Origin: Lasioglossum baleicum
Taxonomy: Eukaryota; Arthropoda; Insecta; Hymenoptera; Halictidae
NCBI RefSeq assembly: GCF_051020765.1
Contig: NC_134934.1
Span: forward strand, 11,422,001 to 11,486,000
Length of the DNA stretch: 64,000 nt
Direction of reading: 5' to 3'
The translations under genes were made by a program, and so were the position numbers. How positions within the stretch are numbered: position 1 is the first letter of the stretch; each line of letters begins with the position of its first letter. Below, piece by piece: positions 48,481 to 57,912 of the stretch. The notes beneath the pieces are model-generated. The model had not been told where the DNA came from. It did not search any database and saw only the letters and a list, made by a program, of their open reading frames with translations.

Positions 48481-49702
48481 AAAAATGCCCTTCTCATTTT
48501 CTCTTCTTTTCATTCTTTTTTCCTTCCTAACAAAAACATTCCCTTCTTTAGAAAGCTAAAATGACTGCAGAATTCGTTATGTAGAAACTGTAGAATCTGT
48601 TGTTGACATTGTTGGAAAAAAGAGAGGAAGTGAAATTGTGAAATATATAAAGATATGCGCGCATGCTCATATATATATATATATATAAATACATATATAT
48701 ACATATAAATATAATATACATATACCTATAAAGTATTTTAATGTGTACAAACTTGTAAATTTTTTTAAGATTTTCCTCTGGAAAAACTTTCCTTTACTTC
48801 GGTTAATTTTATTTTTATAAGTTATATAATATTATATAAATGTAGCCATTGTTAATTGTTGTGGTGAGTATAATTGTTCTTCGAAAAAGTTTAATCTTAT
48901 AAAATAATATATAGAAGTACATCAAAACGTCATTTTATGGTTTTCTTTCTTCAGACAAAAAAAGGCTATATTGAAAGAATCAATATTACTTTATATATTC
49001 TTATAAAATAGAGTAAATAACACCATTAATAATTTATAAATTGTTTAATGTCATTTTTCTCTTTTTAAAGTATTTATTTACATTATAAACAGAAAATAAA
49101 TTTAACATTGAGATTTGTATACAAATTTAACAATACAATGCAGAGACTATTATAATTATTAAAATAATCTATCACAGGATGCAGTATAAATACAATTACC
49201 ACATGTAAATAAAATTAAACACTTTCTTTGCTAGATCCCCGTAAAATGGTTGATACGCCATTTATTTTAAGTATTAACTTTATTATTTTGTTAATGTTAT
49301 GGTAAATATACAATTTTAGTCATTTGAAATTACAATTTAATGTTTCCCTTTGTATTTGCTTAAAACTTTTCATTCAAATAGTTTTCCCTATTTTTCACAA
49401 ATTTCCTTCTATATAAAATCTTTAAAATATTTTTATAGAATGTCCCTTTTCCTTAAACATTTAAAGTCAACATCGTCTATCGTTTGTATTGTTGCTTAAA
49501 CGCTGTATTCGAACGTATGTATTTTTCTCTTCTTCGTAATAGTAAATACATAAAAAAAGTATTACTTATAGTAATACTTATAGAGTATTAAATGCACATA
49601 ATTAAGAATTTTACAGATTATAATTCTTTCTTATTGTATGTTTCATATTTTCATATACATATGACAAATTCCACGAATATTATGTGTATCAGTTCTTTGT
49701 TT
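48481..49702. other. tail-to-tail spacer, Vha26 / PEX13
   Basis: AT-rich 1.2 kb holding the two 3' UTRs. It includes a TA microsatellite with TATATA runs at about 48669-48720. No gene or clear mobile element is seen. Confidence 0.6.
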
Positions 49703-51722
49703 TTAAGTAGATTGTTTCTTCACATCGTTTGTAAGGTTTTCATTTGTTTTTAAAGTCTCCGAATTTTCAGTAGTAGTTCTACAACGACTTTCATTCGAGG
49801 AAGATTTCTCTTCGTTTAAAGAAATTACTTCATTTTCCTTTCGTTTTTTCAATTGTCCTATGACTTTAACATAATTGTAAGGAATGAGGCCAACGTTTGC
49901 ATTGTCAGTAGCTCTGCACCATCCTGGCAAATTTTTTGGTTGCAAAGCTTGAGGTGCAAGATAAACTTTTTGACCAACTTTTACACTCAATTCCTCATTG
50001 TTCGATGCAGCGAAGTCATACAGCACCGACGCAACAAATACTGGTTGGTCATACTGATACCAATCCTTTGGATCCTTACCTAAAATACATATACAGAGAT
50101 TTAATTAATATTCTATACATAAAATGAAAATTTGCATTTCTCTATAATACAAAGTAAATTCTCATTGTCATACCTTTGATTTGAACATTTCGAATACTAT
50201 TTGTAATTTTATGAATCATATAAGGTATTACAAAGAATACGCTAAAGAGAAAAAATCCAGACCACAAAGGAGAATTATTATTGTTAACATTTTCATTTCC
50301 AGTCTTTCCTACAGATTTTTCCCATAATTCATCACTCAGAGAACTTTCACCCTGAAAACCTTAAGGAAAGAGATTAGAATGTATATGTATATGTAATATT
50401 AATTATTTTAATGTATACAGTATATCTGGGGCGTAAATGTATACACGCGATTATTTTTCTAACAAGGAGATCAGCCTCCGATTTTAATTTATACATTTCA
50501 ATGGGACACACTGTAAAAGTAATTTTAATTAATCTCTCACCAGTATTGCGTATAATTTTCTTGTATAACCATTTTAAAAATCGAATGAAAGCAAAAGTAT
50601 GAAACAACTGTCCTATAGTTGAACGTAACTTTCCAACATTTTCTGCAACGCTTATAATTGCCCTAAACGAATTTGTTAAAGTGAAATATGTTGATTCCAA
50701 AAGCATTGTCATGGATGAAAATGTTTGCAGTACTGTTTCAATTAATTGAAAAGTTGGTCTGGTGCTTTCTTCGAAGTACTGAAAAAATCTGTGAGCAAAA
50801 ATAATTGTAAACGTAAAAATCCATATATCTTATAGAAACAAATAGATTTCTCAAATCACAAATTCTTGTTTTGTTCGAATAAATATCATTCACATTCTTC
50901 TAAAAATTCTACTATAATAAAAGTAGATGAGAACCTATGTTATTCAAGTTATAATTCATAATTTGTTGCAAATACATTAAGTGATAAAAAGAATCTAAAT
51001 AATTAAGTAAATATACTATGTTATTTTAGTATTATTACTATCATATTATATATATAAATAATTGTAACTGCTAACATCATTTTAAATTAGTTTAAAATCA
51101 TGATTTACCTGTTTTCAACATCGCCGCTGGGATTACCAAAAGATCCATAATTATTATAACTAGAATATGGACTATAACCATATGAATTATATCCTCCATA
51201 TGTACTAGGTCCCCTATATTGACTTCCGAACCCGTATCCATATCCGCTATAGCAATTGGACCCATACGTTCTATAATCATTCAAACTGGAGTAATTTTGA
51301 ACTGGATGGCGTGGGGGTATCGGCGGTGGATTTCCTGATGGATTGTTTATAATAGGAAATGGTGCCGAGGTACTTGATACACTGTAAATAATTTTAGGAT
51401 TATCCACAATGAGATAGCATAAAAAGTAACAGAATTATAAAACCATTATTAAAATAATTGTCAAACGATAATTATATTTGTTAGAAACTCATTATTTATT
51501 AATACAAGTGTCATCTTTATTATAATCCATTAATAGTATATCAGACCACACATAAATTTTGCTCTCGAGTATTGTACGACTGTTTCATTTCATTCTTTGT
51601 TGCGTTTTACTAAATTGTTATTTTATTAGAGATAATATAAAAGAGTTTTAATACCTGGATGTAATTTGTGGGACATTTCTTAACTGATTTCCAGTAATAT
51701 CATTTGATCTTTCTGGTGCCAT
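49703..51722 (-). CDS. Pex13: peroxin-13, peroxisomal import docking factor
   Basis: Peroxisomal membrane component of the docking and translocation machinery for PEX5 and PEX7 cargo. Exons: 51655-51722, 51109-51381, 50541-50788, 50174-50359, 49703-50079, giving 383 aa. The N-terminal region is rich in Gly, Tyr, Ser and Asn (YG-type repeats over about 50-110), typical of PEX13. Hydrophobic segments follow in exons 3 and 4 (SGFFLFSVFFVIPYMI is the clearest). A C-terminal SH3 domain spans about 271-333 with VLYDFAASNNEEL, GWCRA and LIPYNYVKV. The last ~50 residues are polar. Exon 4 must begin at 50359 (TTAAG|GTTTTCAG); the tempting acceptor at the next CAG would create an immediate stop. Confidence 0.95.
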
Positions 51723-52160
51723 CGTATGTTACGACTTCTCTAAATATAGTAGTTGATTTTAATCAGATGTCCTGTACAAAGTTCATAACCCCTCTACAGA
51801 CGTGAAAAGAACTTCATTTGCATTTCGTACGAATTACGAGTATATACATACAATTCTTAACTCTGAAGCCACAGAGCATTCTCGCATTCTTACAAAGGCG
51901 TTCAAAGACGTTTCACAAAATATTGCGAACTACACTAGTACAACGTACAACTAAATACAACGCACAACTACAAATACAATGAAATACAATTCCGCGAGCA
52001 TTTTCCGACAGCCAATTACTAATACGCATGCGTCCATAAGTGGTGGGGGTCCCTCACACTGATATATATTATACAATATATATACTATATCAGTGGTCCT
52101 TCTGTGGGCCCTCTGTCATGAATTGTTGTCTCAGAACTTATGTGGTTTGTATTCTATAGT

Positions 52161-52370
52161 GGACCCTACACGGTCAATCAGGAATGACAGTCTGATTGAA
52201 CAGCATTGAATAGTCAGACTGTCAATCCTTACTTCAATCACGAAGGAATATTTCCAAATATCTGGAAATCCGTCAGTCCATTTCATCAGTCCGTCAGTAT
52301 TAATCTTTCACGATCAATCCGAATGTCAATCTTCGACGTGCCTGTCATTCCGATTGACCGTGTAGGGTCC
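52161..52370. mobile_element. 210-bp MITE with ~30-bp TIR
   Basis: GGACCCTACACGGTCAATC at the left end is inverted at the right end as GATTGACCGTGTAGGGTCC, and the match runs on through GAATGACAG/CTGTCATTC with one change. No coding sequence. The target duplication could not be defined by eye. Confidence 0.75.
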
Positions 52371-52440
52371 GCACTGGACTGCCCGAATTGACTCTGGCAC
52401 CAATTGGAGTTTGCGTTTGCAGTCAAAGCCGCAGTTGACT

Positions 52441-52524
52441 TTGGTGCAAAGGAAAATGTCTCTTAGAATGGTCTCAGGAACCACCCCCTTTCGGGATTTT
52501 CACGAGTTTTGGGACACCCTGTAT
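52441..52524. mobile_element. truncated CAGGGTGT MITE, right end
   Basis: About 84 bp matching the right end of the element at 15253-15612 (GCAAAGGAAAATGTC, GGAACCACCCCCTTTCGGGA, TTTTGGGACACCCTGTA). The left arm is missing. Confidence 0.75.
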
Positions 52525-52625
52525 TTATATATCAGTGGGTATTGTGCACTGATATTGTGCGCCATCGAAGGCCTCCTCAGGCCTCCTGCTCGCTACGCCC
52601 TCACCAACTATCGGTGTCGAGTGAG

Positions 52626-52710
52626 ATAGATATACAACCCGCCGCCATTGTGGGCTTCAACGCTTCGTACAGGCCGCGCAGTCTATCTTTATATGTAAGT
52701 GTTTATAAGC
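52626..52710. mobile_element. fragment of the CATAGACATATAG foldback family
   Basis: Shares GCCGCCATTGTGGGCTTCAA and GCGCAGTCTATCT with the right arm of the element at 55139-55390. The internal palindrome is missing and the copy is diverged. Confidence 0.6.
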
Positions 52711-53313
52711 ACGTGATAAGCACCGACGAGATATAAGTATGAGTGGGTATAAAATGGTATAAGAGTAGACCAGAGTAGACCAAACACCATATGGGATTTC
52801 GTGTCTCACACATGGATATATATTGATAATATCCATGGACGACGCAATGTTTTTTTTACGATAAACATCTTGTAGTCGCTAGCGGCTGTTTCAGGGCTTG
52901 GATGAACGGTCCCTTGTGGAACCGTGGAGGTGGAACCAGCTGTGCTGTGCTTCTTTTTGGCTTCTTTTTTAGTATAGGCCGGAATATAATACATTTGACA
53001 ACACTGTCATCAGTCCGATTTGAAGTGATTCGGAAATTGTTCGCGTTATATCATGGCTGTGTCTATATTATATGCTATGATCGTATTATGTAGATATAAT
53101 ATAGATGTGTGTATGTAGTGTATAAGTGAAATTATTTTTTTATTGTTATAAATAATATATTAGCGTTAGAATTGCAGAAATAGAACAGTACGGTACGTAG
53201 AAAAAGATCATAACCTTCATTTCGTATTGAACAAAATTTTCACTATTTATATATTACTAAATATGAAACCTTATGGCCTATCGAGAGTATTTCTTTGATA
53301 TCTTTTGTTACAG

Positions 53314-54021
53314 ATGCCAGATAAGTGTTGTGTACCCAAGTGCAATAGTAATTACGCAACTTGTGGTGCAAAATATACTCCAGTTTTTCGCTTTCCTCAG
53401 GATGAAAACTTAAAGAGAAAGTGGATACAGAATATAAATAGAGAAGATTGGGTACCAAGTAAATGGTCTGTTGTTTGTGCAAAACATTTTCCGGAAGATA
53501 TGATTTCATCTCAAACAATAATAAAAGATAGTAATGGAACTGGCAGAAAATTATTTAAAAGTAAGATAAAATTAAGAACCGGTGCTGTGCCTCAGATATT
53601 CCTATCTAATTCCATCCCAAAAATAGAAGAACCTAGCGATCCATTGCTTCACAGAGAAAAACTTTTCGATTTAGATGAAGCAAAAAATAATGGTTGGTTG
53701 CAAAGCGATTTAATAAAGAACTTCACAGACTTTTGTAACAAACTACTAAAGAAACAACATATACATGTATCCTGGAAATTACATAGAGATATTAATTTCG
53801 TTGTATTTTATAGCTGTGATTTCAATGGCATAATACCACAGATAGTTAGTAGTATAAAGATATTAAACGATATGACATGCAGCGTAGTTGTAAACAATAG
53901 TATATTGTCAAAGTCACAGTTAAAGTGGATTCTACCACAGAATTTAAAAATTACGCATTGGTCTCAAATAGAAATCATTTTGGCCTGTTACAAGAAAGAT
54001 AACATTAAAAAAAGTAACTAA
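53314..54021 (+). CDS. THAP-domain zinc-finger protein
   Basis: Putative DNA-binding protein, 235 aa, single coding exon. The THAP zinc finger covers residues 1-96: C5-x4-C10, C55-x2-H58 (C2CH), with the invariant Pro 28, Trp 37 and Phe 59, and an AVPQIF box at 91-96 matching the family's AVPTIF signature. The remaining ~140 residues (LFDLDEAKNNGWLQSDL onward) contain no motif I recognise and no coiled coil. The ATG follows directly after TTGTTACAG, so a non-coding leader exon upstream is likely. Related THAP proteins are transcription factors or domesticated P-element transposases; I see no transposase catalytic domain here. Target and function are unknown. Confidence 0.85.
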   Translation: MPDKCCVPKCNSNYATCGAKYTPVFRFPQDENLKRKWIQNINREDWVPSKWSVVCAKHFPEDMISSQTIIKDSNGTGRKLFKSKIKLRTGAVPQIFLSNSIPKIEEPSDPLLHREKLFDLDEAKNNGWLQSDLIKNFTDFCNKLLKKQHIHVSWKLHRDINFVVFYSCDFNGIIPQIVSSIKILNDMTCSVVVNNSILSKSQLKWILPQNLKITHWSQIEIILACYKKDNIKKSN

Positions 54022-54725
54022 AAATTTTAATTCCTCAATGAAGAAAAGAAAACTTCAAACATCACAAAAATAATTCGATTTTTTCTGTATGCACATACAT
54101 ATATGTTTAAGTATATGTTTTAATCTCGAGATATTGTATTACATATATATATACTTCATCATATTGTTCCTCGTTTTGTAAAATTTATGACACTATTTTA
54201 TTTTTAAATTTTAAATAAAATATAAAAGTCAAAAATATGTGTTGAATTGATACAAATCCTTTTATAGAACTAATTGATCCAGGGAGGGGGGGGGGGTATA
54301 AATTCATTTAGCAGATAATCCTCTCTCTATTCTAAACAATAAATTAAAATTATTGTCTATATACAACAGTGAATATCATTATTAAATTTACACGTAAATA
54401 AGTCTGTAAAAATAACTGGACCTTATTAAATATTATATATAATATCTCTCTGATAATATCTTATAAAAGTCAAATATGCAATAGTTTGATCGGAACAATC
54501 TATTCCGGACAAAAAGACTCCAGGACGTATCCAACGAGCCTACGAGTTACAAAATAAAATATGTGTACACATGCATACCAATATGCATACACATGTTATA
54601 CCAGTTATACCAATGTTATACATTCATTTTTCAGAATCAAGAGAGGGGGTATGGGGCAGTATGGGGGTATCTTCAGGGTATCTTGTATTCCCCTCGAGTG
54701 TTGATTTGGTCCAATTTGGTCCTAA

Positions 54726-54865
54726 CATAGACATATAGAGATAGACTGCGCCGTCTTATGGGCGAGTTGAAGCCCACAATGGCGGCGCGCGGTACAAAGA
54801 GTGAGAGAGAGAGCATTAGCCGGGGTCCATAGCGCTCTCTTTCTATATGATGTGTCGACACATCA
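54726..54865. mobile_element. half copy of the CATAGACATATAG foldback
   Basis: Starts CATAGACATATAGAGATAG and ends at the TGATGTGTCGACACATCA centre of the full element, so it is one arm only. It matches the right arm of 55139-55390 almost base for base, more closely than that element's own left arm does. Confidence 0.8.
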
Positions 54866-55138
54866 ATATTGTATTTTATATCTTTATTTTTGTACTGTTA
54901 ACCTAGTTCGTAAGGATAGAATGTATTTAATAAGTTTTGTATCATAATTACCAGCTTATGGACCTAACCTGGTCTAAAGCCTTAGTTCTTCACCGGTCAT
55001 TACATAACCACGTATTTCTAACCTTTCCGTTTCATCGTTTGACACGTTTTTGACACTGACATTCTCTGTTCATGCCATTCCATTTGGCGTACCTCAGCGT
55101 ACCTCCCCAATACGGGAACAAGTTTTGTCGCCACTTCC

Positions 55139-55390
55139 CATAGACATATAGAGATAGACTGCGCGGCCTGAACGAAGCGCTGAAGCTCACAATGGCGGCG
55201 TGCGAGAGAGAGAGAGCATTAGCCGGGGTCCATAGCGCTCTCTTTCTAATTGATGTGTCGACACATCATATAGAAAGAGAGCGCTATGGACCCCGGCTAA
55301 TGCTCTCTCTCTCACTCTTTGTACCGCGCGCCGCCATTGTGGGCTTCAACTCGCCCATAAGACGGCGCAGTCTATCTCTATATGTCTATG
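55139..55390. mobile_element. 252-bp hAT-like foldback with 8-bp target duplication
   Basis: Palindromic element from CATAGACATATAGAGATAG to CTATCTCTATATGTCTATG, centred on TGTGTCGACACA. The 8-bp CCACTTCC flanks both sides (55131-55138 and 55391-55398), a clean target-site duplication. Eight bases fits hAT-type transposases (inference); the ends are not the classic hAT CAGRG. The left arm differs from the right by small gaps in the AGAGAG tract. Confidence 0.85.
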
Positions 55391-55569
55391 CCACTTCCAA
55401 ACTGTACAGATAGATCTCCTTACTCTTACTCACTTCATGGCCGGGTCTATAGGTATATATATGGTCTAAGATTTGGTCACTTTCTGGCGACCCTGGTTGT
55501 AACTCGTATTTCAATCACAGAGGTCTCTTCTGTGTCTCACTTCAGAGTTCAGAGCAGTAGTTTCCTTCC

Positions 55570-55602
55570 TTTTTAACATTGTGCGGCACCACGAGCCACG
55601 AG
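55570..55602 (+). promoter_or_regulatory. probable RpL10 TOP leader exon
   Basis: A pyrimidine run (TTCCTTCCTTTTTAAC) is followed by a short leader ending CACGAG|GTAATC, a good splice donor at 55603; the acceptor TTATCAG at 55760 precedes the RpL10 ATG by 5 bases. This is the usual layout for ribosomal protein mRNAs with a 5' terminal oligopyrimidine tract that couples translation to TOR. The exact start site was not measured. Confidence 0.6.
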
Positions 55603-55765
55603 GTAATCTTTCTGTACTGTTCTGTACATTCATTAAAATCCGAAAATATCCTAATATATATTATACATCTACATATTTCACATTTATCTGACTTATTATC
55701 CAAATTTTTACAACTGTTCTATAAAATATTGAACTAACATTTTTTATTTATTCTTATCAGCCAAT

Positions 55766-56810
55766 ATGGGGCGCCGTCCAGCCAGATGGTATGTAATGAA
55801 ATGTCTATTTATTTATGTAATTGATGAATTTTATTAAAAAATTAGTAAAACATAATAGATTTAAATATATTCTAATTTCTCTTGTGTTTTACTGTTTCGT
55901 GTGAATCTTCAATATATGTACTATTTATGTAGTAAACGGTAGATTAGGTTAGAAATGGTCACGAGACTCTTTTTCCTTTTTTATATTAATTCCTATGTGG
56001 TCTCCCCATAGCCTAAAATGTTTATTCTTTTTATTACAGTTATCGGTATTGTAAAAACAAACCGTATCCAAAATCAAGATTCTGTCGTGGTGTACCTGAC
56101 CCGAAGATTCGTATCTTTGATCTTGGAAAAAAGAAAGCCTCTGTGGAAGATTTTCCATTATGTGTACATTTAGTGTCCGACGAGTATGAACAACTTAGTT
56201 CGGAAGCACTTGAAGCAGGACGTATCTGTGCGAACAAATACATGGTGAAAAATGCTGGAAAAGATCAGTTCCATATTCGTATGAGACTTCATCCGTTCCA
56301 TGTTATTCGCATTAACAAAATGTTATCATGTGCTGGAGCTGATAGGTATGTATATCATGTGAAATCCATTAAAGCACATAGTATACCTTATAATTGAGAA
56401 ACAAATATTACAGAATTAAATATTTGTTATGTTTGTATCGTAAAAAAATTTTGATCGAATTTCCTCTTTTATTGACAAGGCTTCAAACTGGAATGAGAGG
56501 AGCTTTTGGAAAACCTCAAGGTACAGTAGCCAGAGTACACATCGGACAACCTATAATGAGTGTACGCTCGTCGGATCGTCACAAGGCTGCCGTTGTCGAA
56601 GCACTACGTCGTGCCAAATTTAAGTTCCCTGGTCGTCAGAAAATTTATGTCTCAAAGAAGTGGGGATTTACCAAATACGATCGTGCTGAATACGAAGAAC
56701 TTAAAACAGCTGGTCGTCTTGCTCCAGATGGTTGCAATGTCAAGTATTTGCCTGAGCATGGACCATTGGATGAATGGAAAAAATTCAAAAAATTACTTGC
56801 TGTTGTTTAA
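55766..56810 (+). CDS. RpL10: 60S ribosomal protein L10 (uL16)
   Basis: Large-subunit protein that completes the peptidyl-transferase region late in 60S maturation. Coding exons: 55766-55788, 56040-56345, 56480-56810, giving 219 aa, the normal length. It opens MGRRPARC, then YRYCKNKPYPKSRFCRGVPD, and carries the basic GKPQGTVARVHIGQ block of the active-centre loop and ends KKLLAVV. Intron 1 interrupts codon 8. AATAAA at 56817-56822, 7 bp past the stop, is the likely polyadenylation signal. Every conserved block I know for this family is present, so the gene looks intact. Confidence 0.98.
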
Positions 56811-56816
56811 AGAACA

Positions 56817-56822
56817 AATAAA
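56817..56822 (+). terminator. RpL10 polyadenylation signal
   Basis: AATAAA immediately after the stop codon, followed by T-rich sequence. The very short 3' UTR it implies is common for ribosomal protein genes. Confidence 0.7.
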
Positions 56823-57912
56823 CTTTTGGTTGTCAATTTCATTAAAGAAATTATACATAAACATTTATATGGTACTCATTTTGTTCTACGCTTAACATCT
56901 TCGCGATGGATTACAGTTCCCTAAAAGTCCCTGTACATCGAAACCATATCGAAACTGAGAACAAAAACCAGAAATATTATTTACAACTTCATTTATTCCA
57001 CTGCCAGCCGACGTCGCAGAGTGGCGATGATTTATCTCGGCTCGGGTATATCGTTGTGAACCACTATTTACATTGACATCATTAGTCGAATGTAAAAAAA
57101 TGATTAATTTTTCATTATTTTTCTATGGGACTTTCACCAACTTATTTCTGGCATTTTTCTGATTAAAACAACACGATATAATTTCAACTGTATTTAGTGG
57201 CACAAGGAAGGACATCGTATGGGAAAGAAAGAGACGCGGACAGTCGCCGTCGCCGGCACAGTTCAAAGGCCCGCGTGTTCGCTGTCCTTCCTTGCGCTCG
57301 AAACTTTCATCGTCGATTAAACCACTAAATACAGTTGAACTTATATCGTGTTTGGTGTTGTTTTAATCAGAAAAATACCAGAAATAAGTTTGTGAAAATC
57401 CCATAAAAAATTAATGAAAAATAAAGAAGTTTTTTACATTTGACTAATGGTGTCAATGTAGTGGTTCACACCGATACGCTTCGGCCACGCGATTCGTATT
57501 TCATGCTGTCCTTCTCTACGTTCATCTTTTTTTTTAACCCTCGGCGCGGTAGACGTAGACGCAGTCATAAAAAAATGATGTCGGTATGCGATCACTGTCC
57601 GTGCAGAACACAGGCTGTTGGACAGTAAACGCGACTTTACTGTAATACTTTATAGTTTCCGTGTCACTATGCAGATCAAGAATGAAGAATGTATAATAAT
57701 AAATAGTAATTTTTATTATTTACTTGTATCAAAGAAACGAAAAACAAGTTTCAATCTTATCCAATTTCTAAGTAACAATGTATTATTTACAATGTAAAAT
57801 TATATTTGATGGAAATATAGGCAATTTTATATTACAAAAAGCAATTAAATAAAATATATATGTATATGTTAAAACAGATACGATTAGATGTTTTTAAATA
57901 TTCAACGTTTCT
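56823..57912. other. tail-to-tail spacer, RpL10 / MGRN1
   Basis: Contains a 429-bp foldback element (57048-57476) and AT-rich flanks. No gene is recognised. The MGRN1 3' UTR reads leftward into the right end. Confidence 0.6.
57048..57476. mobile_element. 429-bp foldback element
   Basis: The left arm (57048-57215) and right arm (57282-57476) are imperfect inverted copies: GTGAACCACTA/TAGTGGTTCAC at the ends, AAAACAACACGATATAA and its near-inverse inside, and CAAGGAAGGACA/TGTCCTTCCTTG next to the loop. The GC-rich loop is about 65 bp. No transposase. Family unknown, and no match to the other foldbacks here. Confidence 0.75.

Larger units (their letters stand above)
51723..53313. other. head-to-head spacer, PEX13 / THAP gene
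   Basis: Holds the PEX13 promoter on the left and the leader of the THAP gene on the right. Between them lie a 210-bp TIR element (52161-52370), a truncated CAGGGTGT MITE end (52441-52524) and a fragment of the CATAGACATATAG family (about 52626-52710). Confidence 0.6.
54022..55565. other. spacer, THAP gene / RpL10
   Basis: Holds the THAP 3' flank, a poly-G run near 54283-54296, and two members of the CATAGACATATAG family (54726-54865 and 55139-55390). No gene is recognised. The RpL10 promoter is expected between about 55400 and 55570. Confidence 0.6.

Noticed and set aside
50340..50357. TTTTCAG acceptor for PEX13 exon 4
   Set aside because: Using it puts an in-frame TGA directly after the junction. 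The acceptor a few bases upstream (TTAAG at 50360) keeps the frame.
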